DNA of 64,000 bases from positions 1-64,000 of the forward strand of contig JANQEE010000013.1 of the NCBI GenBank assembly GCA_028278525.1, read 5' to 3'. A program made the position numbers and the translations under genes. This document shows, one piece after another, positions 34,913 to 46,224 of this stretch. This stretch comes from Minwuiaceae bacterium (lineage in GTDB: Bacteria; Pseudomonadota; Alphaproteobacteria; Minwuiales; Minwuiaceae). The notes under the pieces are model-generated. The model was not told where the DNA came from, did no database searches, and was given only the letters and a program-made list of their open reading frames with translations. Position 1 is the first letter of the stretch; each line of letters opens with the position of its first letter.

Positions 34913-35178
34913 TGCGTTGTGGAACCGGAGACCGAAATCACCCGCGGATAGGCTCGACACGCCCGGGCCATATGCCACGCAGCAAGCCCCAAGACGCCCG
35001 TGGGCGCGGGAGCCCTAACAATCAACGATTACGACCGCTTGTTTCCACATGTAAACTGCCAAAGGAAACGCTTGGCGCAGACCTGAGGCTGCCAGGCTCG
35101 GTCATCCACACCAAACGATGACGACAAAGCCGAGCGAACGGCTCAAGACGTCACCGTTCTGAGAGAACGATTCCCTGA

Positions 35179-36395
35179 TCAGTCACGTGCCGGCCCGACA
35201 TCAAGCTGCGTTTGCAGAATTTCATTGAATAGGCGGCGGACACGGGTCACTTCGGACGCGTGAACCGAGCGGTACCAGCTCTGCTGGCTACGAACGGCTA
35301 GGACGTGTTCTTCGACAGTACCCGGTGTCAGAAGCACACCGAAATCATCGCTACCATTCAGCATGCGATCAATGACCCGGTCGCCGAGGCTAGGCTTATA
35401 GTGGCTGGTTTCCCAGTACCACTTCATTTCGGTTAGCAGACCAGCCTTCGGAACCAATTCCGATGTCGGTTGGTAGTATCCGCTGAAGTCCCAGAGCTCG
35501 ACCCGATGTCCAGCGGAAACTTTTCCGGCGACAAGCGCCGTTAGTTTCCGTTTCCAGGATTCGAATCCTGCCCAATAGCCGGCCTGGGTCAAGATCTCTA
35601 GAAAATCAGCGTGGTAGGGATGGATGAAAAGATACACCCTGATATCGTCGCCATTCGCGACACTAAGCAACCTGTCCAGTAGCTCCAGTTGCCATGCGTA
35701 GCTGTCGCATCCTGTCGTGTCCGTCAGTTTCAGTTCACCGAAATTCCGAAGTACTCCAGGTTCTTTCGCCAGAAGAGTGTTCCATGCCCGCCCCAATTGG
35801 CTAGGTCGGTGAACTCGTTCAAAGGCCCAAACCCGGCGGCGGTTAGGTTTGCTGCATGGTCGTCGGTCTGTGCCGACAGGGTTCGAATCGAGTCTTTCAA
35901 CGACTGAAGAGACAACGTTGTTTGGAGCAGGGTTTCCGCACGCCACCGTATGCTTTCACGCTCGGGTTCCGGCGGCAGTTTGCACGCCCTGGGAAACAAA
36001 AAGTCCATAAAATCGAGACCAACCACCGCCGAGCGTACCTTGCTCCTTTCAGGTGCGCTTTCCAGGTTTCTCAGCACCTCGGACAGGTCATCGCCCGGAA
36101 TTGCGAAGTTGTAGACAGGGCGTACGGTCTCCGGCCATATCTCGCTTGCCGGGTCGAAGCCAATGTAAACACGGGAGTTGCCAAGCAGAATTGTCCGCGG
36201 CCGAATGCGCCCGGCCTGACGCTGTTTCGCCAATACAATGTGATTCAGGACCTTCGGTTTCTTCGAGTTCAGCCCATCAAATCTGGGCACCTCGTAGATG
36301 TCGTAAGGATTGACGGCAACGCTGAGGACTGCGGCAGAAGCCAACACGATCAAGGCCAGAAACAAGCATCGCATTACATAAGTGATTGCGCACAT
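35179..36395 (-). pseudogene. frameshifted SGNH/AlgJ-like partner of the MBOAT acyltransferase
   Basis: Two overlapping frames make one protein. The first (36395 to 35730) starts with a signal/anchor helix and has the SGNH-like ILLGNSRVYIGFDP and YNFAIPGDDLSEV. The second (real part about 35770 to 35179) continues with LELLDRLLSVANG, VYLFIHPYHADFLEIL and a late TSHYKPSLGDRVIDRML. The join needs a -1 shift near 35735-35800, and upstream residues of the second frame look like noise. Proteins of this type commonly follow AlgI-like MBOATs and assist O-acylation in the periplasm. The gene lies 10 bp downstream of the MBOAT gene. A one-base error in the assembly would equally explain the break. Confidence 0.7.
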
Positions 36396-36405
36396 TTTAC
36401 TCGGC

Positions 36406-37965
36406 CTAGAACTGAAAATAGAGGAACTCGCTGACCTCCGACAAAGCCAGGACGCCGGATGCCAAAATCATCGCGGTACCGGTAGCCCAGCCTGTCGATA
36501 GCCGCCACCTGAACCGGGGGCCTGCGACGGAGGGCCTATGGTCGAACGCGGGCTCGTAGTTCGTAAGGATTTGCTGCGTGTTCGGCGCGGCCAATGAAAC
36601 TATCAGGAGACCGGCAATCCAAAAATACATTAGTACGAAATGGCTCCCGCTCTCCGATACGAAACTGACTCCCAGGTTTTCAAGACCTGTCTTCAGCGCC
36701 CCCAGTTGGATGCCAATTCCGATCGGGAGACTGATGCCGTTTAGGCCGGCCATCCCAGCCAAAATATTCAGTGCGCCATCGAAACTCGTGGCCCGAAAAA
36801 ACACCCAACCGACGACAACAGAAACAAAGGTCAGAAACCAACCTGAAATACGGCCGATTTTACTGCCGCCCTGCATACGGCCCCCATCAGGCCCGCTTCG
36901 CAGACGGCGCCACGATTGATTCACTACAAGGAAAAAACCGTGCAATCCGCCCCAGACAACGAACGTCCAACCAGCCCCATGCCATAAACCGCCGAGAAGC
37001 ATCACAACCATCAGATTGACCTGCTGGCGGGCCAGGCCCTTTCGATTACCGCCGAGCGGTATGTAGAGATAGTCGCGAAGGAAACGAGACAACGTCATAT
37101 GCCAACGGCGCCAGAACTCGATGATGCTGCATGCCTTGTATGGTGAAGCGAAATTCAAAGGCAGCTTGATCCCCACCATACGGGCGGCTCCGATTGCCAT
37201 GTCGGTATAGCCGGAAAAGTCGAAATACAGCTGAAATGTGTAAGCAAGTGCTCCGCCCCAAGCTTCGAAAAGCGCGGGTTGAGCGCCGGCGTCGGCGGCG
37301 ACGAAGACAGGCGTTGCGTAAGTCGCGATGCCGTCCGCCAGCACTGCTTTCTTGAACAAACCGATCGCAAATATGGTGAGTCCGACAGCGACGTCGGTCC
37401 AGCCATGTCTTGATGCGGGAGCCTCCCGGAATTGGGGAAGCATCTCACTGTGGTGCACGATCGGCCCCGCGATCAGTTGGGGGAAAAAAGAGACGAACAG
37501 GCAGTAACGGAGGAAACTCGGCTCGGAGGCGAGACCTCGATACGAATCCACAAGAAAAGTGATCTGTTGGAAGGTGAAGAACGAAATTGCCAGCGGCAGC
37601 ACGATTGTCCCTAGATGGAAATCTGTCGCGGCAAGCGCGTTCAAATTGTCCACGAAGAAGTTAGCATACTTGAAATAGCCCAGTAGGCCCAGGTTACCGG
37701 CGATACCGAATGCTAGAAGAAAGCGGCTCGGCGACTTGAGAGCATTTGCGTGGTGAGCCAATCGCCAACCGAGGACGTAGTTGAATACGATGGTTCCAGA
37801 AAGGAGAAGCAAATAAAGCGGGTTCCACCAGCCGTAGAAGAACATCGATGCTGCGACCAGCCACGTGAGTGCTAGAGAACCATACCCACGGCGCCTCAAT
37901 GCGATAAAAACGACAACGGTGATCGGCAGAAAGAAGAATACGAACTCGTAAGAATTAAATAACAC
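36406..37965 (-). CDS. AlgI-like MBOAT O-acyltransferase
   Basis: 519 residues and about 11 membrane helices. The N-terminal MLFNSYEFVFFFLP is the classic AlgI-type start. FFPQLIAGPIVHHSEM, the YFDFSGYTDMAIG stretch, EFWRRWHMTLSRFLRDY (His289) and the catalytic LGGLWHGAGWTF (His329) are all present. These enzymes pass acyl groups, usually acetyl, from the cytoplasm to a periplasmic glycan together with SGNH-fold partners. Here the partner gene downstream is broken by a frameshift, so O-acylation may be impaired or use another partner. The first gene of a two-gene unit. Confidence 0.93.
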   Translation of the reverse strand: MLFNSYEFVFFFLPITVVVFIALRRRGYGSLALTWLVAASMFFYGWWNPLYLLLLSGTIVFNYVLGWRLAHHANALKSPSRFLLAFGIAGNLGLLGYFKYANFFVDNLNALAATDFHLGTIVLPLAISFFTFQQITFLVDSYRGLASEPSFLRYCLFVSFFPQLIAGPIVHHSEMLPQFREAPASRHGWTDVAVGLTIFAIGLFKKAVLADGIATYATPVFVAADAGAQPALFEAWGGALAYTFQLYFDFSGYTDMAIGAARMVGIKLPLNFASPYKACSIIEFWRRWHMTLSRFLRDYLYIPLGGNRKGLARQQVNLMVVMLLGGLWHGAGWTFVVWGGLHGFFLVVNQSWRRLRSGPDGGRMQGGSKIGRISGWFLTFVSVVVGWVFFRATSFDGALNILAGMAGLNGISLPIGIGIQLGALKTGLENLGVSFVSESGSHFVLMYFWIAGLLIVSLAAPNTQQILTNYEPAFDHRPSVAGPRFRWRLSTGWATGTAMILASGVLALSEVSEFLYFQF

Positions 37966-38756
37966 TGCTTGGTTTCCTTACGGGCCCCAGTCAGCGGACA
38001 ACGAAAGTGAAATGAGTAGGTCGGCAGCAACCATCATAACAAGAGGCGGTATTCGCTCTGTCTGGGAATGGAGAGGAGCAGCTTGTATTCTATGCAAGAT
38101 CAAAAACTGATGGGTCCGAAAAACCTGGATTGGTCTATTCCATGTGCGTGCTGATCAAAGAGCGATACATGACTTGTTTCGTTTGTGGACACTGATTTTT
38201 TGGCATTCCAACTGTTCCGAGAAAGGCAGCAATGCCTTTTGCCCAACGTCGCATGATCGGCACGTTTGCGAGCATGCCCTCCTACAGCGCAGAATAAATG
38301 GAAGCAATCGGACATAGACACCGGCGGGAGTTGGTCGAACATTGCGGAGCGTAGAATGTCAGCTCAGGGCGCTGACATTATGCCGTAGACTATTCTCCAT
38401 CGATTCGCTCTATTCAGTCGCGCGAAGCGACCGAAGGCGCTGATGTACCACAATTTCCAGTTCGAGACGTTCCCAGCTTCAAACAGAACTTATAAAAGAC
38501 TGCTATTGGCTCCGTTCGCACGCTAAAATCCTCGGATTCAAGCCTTGGCAAGGCGATGAACCGGCTGCACTGAATTTAACCCTCGTCGTATTCATCGAGT
38601 TTCGGAGTCGGCCGGCCCCTCCAATGATTGTTTCCCGGATGATCTGACTCTTGGACACATCAACAGCGCCGTAACAGGGACGTTTTGCCAGAAGTCAAAG
38701 ATCTTGCCTGAAACCGAAAGCGCGTAGCGCACTGACCGGCTCGCATATAGAGAATT
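37966..38756. other. long non-coding gap between divergent genes
   Basis: About 790 bp between the MBOAT gene (minus) and a GT4 gene (plus). Short open frames exist but none shows family-like sequence, a ribosome site or typical codon use. No insertion sequence ends or long repeats were noticed. It may be debris of a lost gene plus promoters for both flanking units. Confidence 0.5.
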
Positions 38757-39893
38757 ATGATCAGCAACAGCTCATCCGGATTGGAGAATGTCGAACTCGT
38801 TTTGTTTTTTACGGGTGGGCTGTCGTTAAAGGAATGGGCAGAGACCGGGATAATCGATCGCGAGCTTTCGCTCTACAAAGAGCTGAGCAACCATGTCGGA
38901 AACATCACCTTTGTAACTTACGGCGATCGCAGCGATCTTGACTACCGTAACGAAACGGGACCCATCCAAGTGATCTGCAACGAGGGAAACGTCCCCGATC
39001 GCGTTTTCATCCGGGACTTGTTTAGGCGGGCGGCCCCAAACGGAAACAGAAAGCTGATCTTCAAGAGCAATCAAATCCGTGGTGCCGAGATGGCGCAGTC
39101 CGTCGCACAAAGGACCAATGCCAAGTTTGTTGCGAGATGCGGCTACCTGCTGTCCGATTTCGTGGAACGTGCCCGTGGTAAACGATCCCTTCGAGCCTGG
39201 CAGGCACGAAGGCTGGAGAAACGGGTATTCAGAGCTTCGGACCTCTCCATCGTCACAACGCCGGCCATGCAGGCCAGGGTCTCGAAAGACTACGGTATCG
39301 ATACCGACCGTGTTCGCGTGATCCCCAATTACGTCGACGTGGATCTGTTTCGTCCCTCCGCGTCGAATTCGGCGAAACGACGTGTTTGTGTGGTCGGTCG
39401 ACTCGAACCACAGAAGAACATCGAATTGCTAATCTCGGCACTTGCGGACACAGGCATAGACCTGACCATTGTTGGCGACGGCACGCTTGAATCCGAGTTG
39501 CGCGCCCAGGCGGCAGCCTGCAATGTCAATGTAGATTTCGTTGGGCGGTTGCCACAGCGCGAGATTCCCTCGGTACTGCACCGTTCGGCAGCCTTCGTCT
39601 TGCCTTCGAACTACGAAGGGCACCCGAAGGCGTTGTTGGAGGCGATGGCCGCAGGGTTGCCGGTGGTCGGCAGCGACGTTTCCGGGATCCGGGATGTCAT
39701 CCACCACGGCGAAACCGGTTTGCTGTCCGGCACATCCGCTGAACAGCTGAAGGCCGCAATTACCGAAGTAGTAGACAACCCGTCATTGGCACAAAAGCTG
39801 GGACACGCTGCCCGGCAACACATCCTCGAGAGCTTTACCGTGGAGGCCGTCGCAAAACGCGAACTTGAGATATACAGCGAGCTAGTGTCCTGA
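38757..39893 (+). CDS. family 4 glycosyltransferase
   Basis: 378 residues. The GT-B C-terminal domain is clear: VIPNYVDVDLFRP, VCVVGRLEPQKNIELL, IVGDGTLESEL and SNYEGHPKALLEAMAAG with its donor-binding glutamate. The N-terminal acceptor domain (1-180) is not diagnostic. It adds one sugar from a nucleotide donor. A GT2 gene follows after 181 bp on the same strand. The sugar and linkage are unknown. Confidence 0.9.
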   Translation: MISNSSSGLENVELVLFFTGGLSLKEWAETGIIDRELSLYKELSNHVGNITFVTYGDRSDLDYRNETGPIQVICNEGNVPDRVFIRDLFRRAAPNGNRKLIFKSNQIRGAEMAQSVAQRTNAKFVARCGYLLSDFVERARGKRSLRAWQARRLEKRVFRASDLSIVTTPAMQARVSKDYGIDTDRVRVIPNYVDVDLFRPSASNSAKRRVCVVGRLEPQKNIELLISALADTGIDLTIVGDGTLESELRAQAAACNVNVDFVGRLPQREIPSVLHRSAAFVLPSNYEGHPKALLEAMAAGLPVVGSDVSGIRDVIHHGETGLLSGTSAEQLKAAITEVVDNPSLAQKLGHAARQHILESFTVEAVAKRELEIYSELVS

Positions 39894-40074
39894 AAAATTG
39901 CTTTGGTATCCGGCATCTCCATCGCCGTGTTGCTGACGGCGAACACTTTGATCAGCCAGTTCGTTTTAGGCTCCATCCGGGCGACATTGCCCGAATACGC
40001 GAAAGGCGGATGCTTCGCCGACCTGAGATGCGACGCGAACAGGCCTTCCCGTTCGGCCAGATCGGGAACGGCAC

Positions 40075-41118
40075 ATGCCGAAGGGAACCAGCGTGACGCC
40101 GAAGGCCACCGTCCTCATGAGTGTCTACAACGGAGAGCCGTACGTTGCGGAGGCCATCCAAAGCATCCTTGATCAAACTTTCCAGGACTTCGAGTTCCTG
40201 ATCGTCGATGACGGCTCGACCGACGCGACCCCTGAGACCCTGCACCAATACGCATCTCGGGATAAGCGGATTCGCGTTATTCCCAATCCCTCGAATATCG
40301 GTTTGACCAAGTCACTAAACCGAGGCATTGAGCTTGCCCGGGGCGAGTACATTGCGCGCCAGGATGCCGACGATATCTCGTTCCCAGAGCGGTTGCGCCG
40401 GCAAGTCGACTACCTTGACAAGAATCCGCATGTCGGCGTCGTTGCGGCCTGGGTGAATGCGCGATCGGCCGACGATCACGTCGATAGAGTATGGCGTTCG
40501 CCCGAATCGCCAATGCTGATCCGTTGGAGCCTTCTCTTCGGCAACTGTCTTGCGCATCCGACGACGATGTTTCGCCGTCAAATTTGCATCGACGCAAATG
40601 GTTACGATGAGACTTTCAGGTTCGCCCAGGATTTCGAGCTCTGGACCAGATTGTCGTCTCGCACGATGTTCGCCTGCCTGACGCAAGTTCTCTGCGAAAG
40701 ACGGGTTCATGAAGATATGATTGGCTTGCAACACCGCGAAGAACAGGAGAGCGCCGTGTGCGACCTGCTGCAGAAATCGGTTGCAGACCTTTTGGGGACG
40801 CCTCCAGAAAGCGAGCTAATCCGTTCCTTGTTCCGCGCCGAGCAGGGCCTCGCTTTACCGTCCAGCCATGATGTATTGAAGGTAACGCGGTTGATCGAAC
40901 GTATGTTTGCCGATTTTGTCGCTCGGTACCGGCCCAGTGGTCGAGAGCGCCAGGCAGTAGCGCGTGATTGCGGCTGGAAAATCGGCCGTTTAGCGCAGCG
41001 CAATCTGAGCCTCTGGCCAGCCGCAGCGCTCGCCGCGGCCACCGTCGCTTTACGGTATGATCCACTTATCTTGTTTCGAGCCTTTGGACGATTGCGTCGA
41101 TATACATATCCCCGATAA
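40075..41118 (+). CDS. family 2 glycosyltransferase
   Basis: 347 residues. TVLMSVYNGEPYVAEAIQS, IVDDGSTDATPE, ARQDADDISFPERL (DxD metal site) and FGNCLAHPTTMFRR with FAQDFELWTRL are typical of GT2 enzymes of capsule and O-antigen loci. A hydrophobic stretch near 320-340 may associate it with the membrane. The first about 10 residues precede the conserved core, so a slightly later start is possible. It converges with the GT4 gene on the other strand with only 36 bp between stop codons. Confidence 0.9.
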   Translation: MPKGTSVTPKATVLMSVYNGEPYVAEAIQSILDQTFQDFEFLIVDDGSTDATPETLHQYASRDKRIRVIPNPSNIGLTKSLNRGIELARGEYIARQDADDISFPERLRRQVDYLDKNPHVGVVAAWVNARSADDHVDRVWRSPESPMLIRWSLLFGNCLAHPTTMFRRQICIDANGYDETFRFAQDFELWTRLSSRTMFACLTQVLCERRVHEDMIGLQHREEQESAVCDLLQKSVADLLGTPPESELIRSLFRAEQGLALPSSHDVLKVTRLIERMFADFVARYRPSGRERQAVARDCGWKIGRLAQRNLSLWPAAALAAATVALRYDPLILFRAFGRLRRYTYPR

Positions 41119-41154
41119 CACAGATCCCAAACTCTCTTTGTTCACCTCGTACTG

Positions 41155-42330
41155 TCAAGCGTTCCTAAGCCTGCCGAACTTGTACAGGACTCTATCCGTT
41201 AGGGTTATTTTCTCGCTGAACAACGAGCTTGGCCGATGCCAACGCACGTGGCGTGTTTCGTCCGTTGTCGTTCTTTGATCGAGATTTGGAATACGTGCCA
41301 ATCCGACTATTCGCTCGGCACAACGAACACTTTGAAGCTGATCGAGATACCTATGCCGCGCATTGATCTTGATCTGCTCCAACAAATGGCGATCAACGTC
41401 CAGTCTGGACAGTACTCCCCACATATCGTTCGACCAATCCGACAGCCTGCAGACATAGCCGTCGACGGCGTTGTCAACCATCCACATCATTGCACCATGA
41501 CCATCGCTGACCAACGGGGCGACGCCGCGGCTCATGGCTTCGATTACAGTGATCGGGCACCCCTCCATCCGAGAGGGAAACAGAAGGACATCGGCCGCCG
41601 ACAAGCTTTCCGTAAAATCTTCATGGCCCACCTGCCCGCGATAGGAGACCCAATCAATGCGATCGATCTCCTTTACAACCCTGGAGGAAGCACTGCCGAA
41701 CCAGTCCAGATGAAACCAAGATTGGTCGGTGGGCGCGTTTCGAAAGGCGCGCAGCAGGTAGTCGTAACCTTTGATACGGGTAGATCCACCTGCGAACACC
41801 GCTCTCAACGGCTCGTCAGCGGTTTTTTGCGGCGGCGCCCAAGCAGAATCGCGAAAGGGATCTGCAATACCATTTAATATGATCGGAACTTTATGGGGTG
41901 GCACTCCCTTTGAGAGAAGTTTCTTTCGCATGTAGGGAGAAATCGCGACGACATAGTCCGCCCATTCGTGATTGTGAACAGCCAGCGAGAACGTCGACCA
42001 AGCAGATGCGTGGCATACGATAACCTTTACACAATCAAGGCGGGGGAGGGCATTCTGCAGAAATGGATGATCGTTGTTGATCACAAGATCCGCATTGGTT
42101 TCCCTGACAATATCGCAGACGAGGCGCGTGCCATCTTCGGGCGACAATTCAGGGCCGACAGAACGCGCGGCAATCCCGTGAGATTTGAACCAGCTGTCGG
42201 AACCAGCTTTGGGCGAGATATACGTGATTTTATTTCCCAACTGGCACAACGCCGATGCCAGTTCCTTGGTAGCCGCACTAACACCCTGTCCCCCATCCGG
42301 CGGCCAACAGCATGCAATGACAATGTTCAT
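41155..42330 (-). CDS. family 4 glycosyltransferase
   Basis: 391 residues. The N-terminal MNIVIACCWPPDGGQGVSAA starts a GT-B fold. Core motifs are ISPYMRKKLLSKGVP, IILNGIADPF, VFAGGSTRIKGYDYLL and FPSRMEGCPITVIEAMSRG with the donor-site Glu. The last 40 residues form a basic tail. It transfers a sugar from a nucleotide donor. Orientation is opposite to the two glycosyltransferase genes before it, which suggests separate acquisition. Confidence 0.9.
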   Translation of the reverse strand: MNIVIACCWPPDGGQGVSAATKELASALCQLGNKITYISPKAGSDSWFKSHGIAARSVGPELSPEDGTRLVCDIVRETNADLVINNDHPFLQNALPRLDCVKVIVCHASAWSTFSLAVHNHEWADYVVAISPYMRKKLLSKGVPPHKVPIILNGIADPFRDSAWAPPQKTADEPLRAVFAGGSTRIKGYDYLLRAFRNAPTDQSWFHLDWFGSASSRVVKEIDRIDWVSYRGQVGHEDFTESLSAADVLLFPSRMEGCPITVIEAMSRGVAPLVSDGHGAMMWMVDNAVDGYVCRLSDWSNDMWGVLSRLDVDRHLLEQIKINARHRYLDQLQSVRCAERIVGLARIPNLDQRTTTDETRHVRWHRPSSLFSEKITLTDRVLYKFGRLRNA

Positions 42331-42523
42331 ACAGCCTCTGCTATTTCGGCAAATCCGGATTGCAGGCAGTGATCAAATGACCGGTTGAACAAATATCGGC
42401 CTCCGAGGCTCTTAGCCCCGATCCTCGTAGAGCGTGCCAGCTTTCTACTTAATGAAAACAAGGTGCCGCTCAGTGCCTCTTCCGATGGGGCATTGCAAGG
42501 TCAGTTGGTTGCCGAACAGCGGT

Positions 42524-43828
42524 TTACTTCCTGGAGGCCTGTTTGCGCGGCAGGCCACGAAGAGCATCGCCATGCTGTCCGACGGGATGTCGACAAGCCG
42601 CGGGAGATTTCGGTCGGTGCAAGCGGGGCACAGTGATGGCAAGGCGCAGCTTGACCAAAAAGTTGGGCCACTTCTCCAGCGCTCCTGCCAGCCAGTACTT
42701 GGCCAGCTTCGTAAGTGTTGTGTCTTTAAAAAAATATATGTGCTCCCGGCGCAGATCCACAAACGAGTGCCGGCGAACCCGCAACGCAGCCTCACGTGGA
42801 TAAAGGCCAAAATCGAAACCGGGCACATCAAGGAGAATGTTGGCCTCCAGCGGTTTTAGTTCCATCCCGAAGGTAGCGCGCGGAGAGCCTCCCTTGTATC
42901 GCGTTAGAAGGAAATCGGTGCTGTTCTCCGACGCGTCTTTTACGCCGAACAAGTCGACGCAGAAGGAGATGTTCGCAAGTTTGGGATTGGCTGCCGCTAG
43001 TACGCTTGGCGAGATTTCGCACCAAGCGTCGTATTTGGCCTGTGAGTCGTCAAAGGCGACGAAGTGAAACTTCGCCTTTCGCGTACTGATCGGCGTTTGA
43101 AAATTAGTGGTCCTGTAACCGTAGTGCGTACCCTTATCGCCGAAATTCGTCGACAGCGACAGCTTTGGATACACAAAGTATCGCTCTGTCTCCAGGAGGT
43201 ACTTTATAAAGTACTTCTTCCAAGACGTATGCGGCCACAATCTAGCATTCGTTGGAACGCCCGGGACATCGAATCGCTCATCGTTCTCCGATGCAAGCCA
43301 TCTTCGAAACAAGGTCCATTGCTCGCGAGTCCATGACTGGCCCGACGAGGCGGCGACCTGCATGAAATAAACGTCGCCGTCGTCTATCGGATAGAACGGC
43401 AGCCGAGCGGTCTCGTTGTAGTCGTGACTGTAAAGAGAGACGCCGGCGACCCTCGGTTCTTCACGGTAGAAGGATTGCGCATCGATGGCATAGGTATAAA
43501 AGTGTGAGGAAACGAATAAATCGTCCTCCAGGACAATTACCGTACCATATTCCGCAGTCAGGTCGCCGCAACTGAGGACGTGCTCTTTCAGTCCGAGGTT
43601 TTCCGAATGTACGCGAACCCGCTTCTCACCGAACGGCCAGTCGAAACGCTCGGCCAGCTCGCGAACCGCCAGATCGCCACCGCCATCGATACTGATTACC
43701 AGCGTTACGCCGTCGGGATAATGAGCCTTGGTCAGCGAGTCCAACAGGCGTTTCAGAGAAGCAGGCCGATTGAACGCAACGGCCACAACAGCCGGAGCTG
43801 CCCTTTGGCTCTCCATGCGTTCATTCAT
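42524..43828 (-). CDS. family 2-like glycosyltransferase (GNT-I/GT2 fold)
   Basis: 434 residues. The start is VVAVAFNRPASLKRLLDSL, then ISIDGGGD, and the metal-binding VIVLEDDLFVSSHFYTYA. An acceptor region with ASSGQSWTREQW follows. The EDD motif and VAFNRP opening resemble GNT-I-like or GT2 enzymes that act on galactose- or mannose-type acceptors. The final about 40 residues are Arg/His/Pro-rich and may be read-through beyond the domain. Donor and acceptor are unknown. Confidence 0.75.
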   Translation of the reverse strand: MNERMESQRAAPAVVAVAFNRPASLKRLLDSLTKAHYPDGVTLVISIDGGGDLAVRELAERFDWPFGEKRVRVHSENLGLKEHVLSCGDLTAEYGTVIVLEDDLFVSSHFYTYAIDAQSFYREEPRVAGVSLYSHDYNETARLPFYPIDDGDVYFMQVAASSGQSWTREQWTLFRRWLASENDERFDVPGVPTNARLWPHTSWKKYFIKYLLETERYFVYPKLSLSTNFGDKGTHYGYRTTNFQTPISTRKAKFHFVAFDDSQAKYDAWCEISPSVLAAANPKLANISFCVDLFGVKDASENSTDFLLTRYKGGSPRATFGMELKPLEANILLDVPGFDFGLYPREAALRVRRHSFVDLRREHIYFFKDTTLTKLAKYWLAGALEKWPNFLVKLRLAITVPRLHRPKSPAACRHPVGQHGDALRGLPRKQASRK

Positions 43829-44173
43829 TTAACAACTCCCGCTCGCCTAATCGGCCAGCCGCGCCTCATTTCGAGCCACCGGCAATGGGCGACGCATTGT
43901 TTAGCCACCTTTCTCGACATCGATCAACCGGAAAACAGGCCATCCGGGGCCGCTGCGAATCGGCCAAAGCAGCTTAAGCGGGAGCGTTGGTGCCATCGAC
44001 CATGTCTTGCCGCTTCCAGGATGGTCATGGTAGGAAATCGTCGAACCGCTGTTTGAGGCTTAACAACCTACTCACCCTGGATTTCCGGTCTGCCATCCAC
44101 CGTCTGCAAATGTGGGACAAACCACTGACCGTCCGCCATCTTTTCCGATGCCGGCTCAATAGCGAGTGATCGA
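43829..44173. promoter_or_regulatory. divergent intergenic region before gmd
   Basis: 345 bp between a minus-strand glycosyltransferase gene and gmd. It probably holds the gmd-fcl promoter. No coding sequence, strong hairpin or clear promoter elements were recognised. Confidence 0.35.
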
Positions 44174-45235
44174 ATGACCAGCCGAACAGCCTTCATCTCT
44201 GGCGTCACGGGCCAGGACGGCGCATATCTGGCGGAATTCCTGCTGGCCAAAGGCTATGAGGTCCACGGTATCAAGCGGCGCTCGTCGTCGTTCAATACCG
44301 CGCGGGTCGATCATCTCTACCAGGATCCGCATATCGAATCGGCGCGGTTCTTCCTGCACTACGGCGATATGACGGATGCGACCAACCTTATACGCCTCCT
44401 CCAGGATATTCAGCCGAGCGAGATCTACAATCTGGCCGCACAGAGCCACGTCCAGGTCAGTTTCGAAACCCCGGAATACACGGCCAATTCCGATGCACTG
44501 GGCACGCTCCGCCTGCTGGAGGCGATGCGCATTCTGAAACTCGGCGACAAGGCCCGGTTTTATCAGGCGTCGACATCGGAACTCTATGGCAAGGCCCAGG
44601 AAACCCCGCAAACCGAAAAGACGCCGTTCTATCCGCGCTCGCCCTACGGCGCCGCAAAGCTCTATGCCTACTGGATCACCGTCAACTACCGCGAGGCGTA
44701 CGGCTTCCACGCGTCCAACGGCATCCTGTTCAACCACGAAAGCCCGATCCGCGGCGAGACCTTCGTTACGCGCAAGATTACGCGAGCCGTGGCGGCCATT
44801 CATTGCGGGCTGCAGGACAAACTCTATCTCGGCAACATCGATGCCTCGCGAGACTGGGGCCATGCCCGCGACTATGTCGAGGGAATGTGGCTGATGCTGC
44901 AGCAGGACGAACCGGGCGACTACGTGCTGGCGACTGGCGAGACCCATACTGTGCGGTCGTTCGTCGAGTTGGCCTTCGCTTGTGTCGGCCGAACCGTCGA
45001 GTGGCGCGGATCGGGCGTGGACGAAAAAGGTGTCGACGCTGCAACCGGAGACGTGCTGATAGAAATCGACCCCCGCTATTTTCGACCGACCGAGGTCGAC
45101 CTGCTGCTTGGCGATCCGACGAAGGCGCGAACGCACCTCGGCTGGCAGCATCGCACGTCGTTCGAAGATCTGGTTCGGGAAATGGTCGATGTGGACCTTG
45201 CGGCCGCCGAAAAAATCGTTCGACAGATGGGCTGA
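44174..45235 (+). CDS. gmd: GDP-mannose 4,6-dehydratase
   Basis: 353 residues. [18 protein letters not shown], the NADP-binding [16 protein letters not shown], catalytic [14 protein letters not shown] and [10 protein letters not shown], then [15 protein letters not shown] are diagnostic. It converts GDP-D-mannose to GDP-4-keto-6-deoxymannose, the first step to GDP-L-fucose. The fcl gene follows 5 bp downstream, so the two are co-expressed. GC content and codon use match the conserved part of the genome more than the preceding glycosyltransferase block. Confidence 0.97.
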   Translation: MTSRTAFISGVTGQDGAYLAEFLLAKGYEVHGIKRRSSSFNTARVDHLYQDPHIESARFFLHYGDMTDATNLIRLLQDIQPSEIYNLAAQSHVQVSFETPEYTANSDALGTLRLLEAMRILKLGDKARFYQASTSELYGKAQETPQTEKTPFYPRSPYGAAKLYAYWITVNYREAYGFHASNGILFNHESPIRGETFVTRKITRAVAAIHCGLQDKLYLGNIDASRDWGHARDYVEGMWLMLQQDEPGDYVLATGETHTVRSFVELAFACVGRTVEWRGSGVDEKGVDAATGDVLIEIDPRYFRPTEVDLLLGDPTKARTHLGWQHRTSFEDLVREMVDVDLAAAEKIVRQMG

Positions 45236-45240
45236 CCGAA

Positions 45241-46212
<972 letters not shown>

Positions 46213-46224
46213 GACTGTGTCGCC

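Noticed and set aside
35730..35800. Programmed -1 frameshifting in the MBOAT partner gene
   Set aside because: The overlap has no X-XXY-YYZ slippery heptamer or obvious stimulatory hairpin, so a mutation or sequencing error is more likely.
38100..38342. Short minus-strand open frame in the gap before the GT4 gene
   Set aside because: No ribosome site, family-like motif or codon bias supports it.
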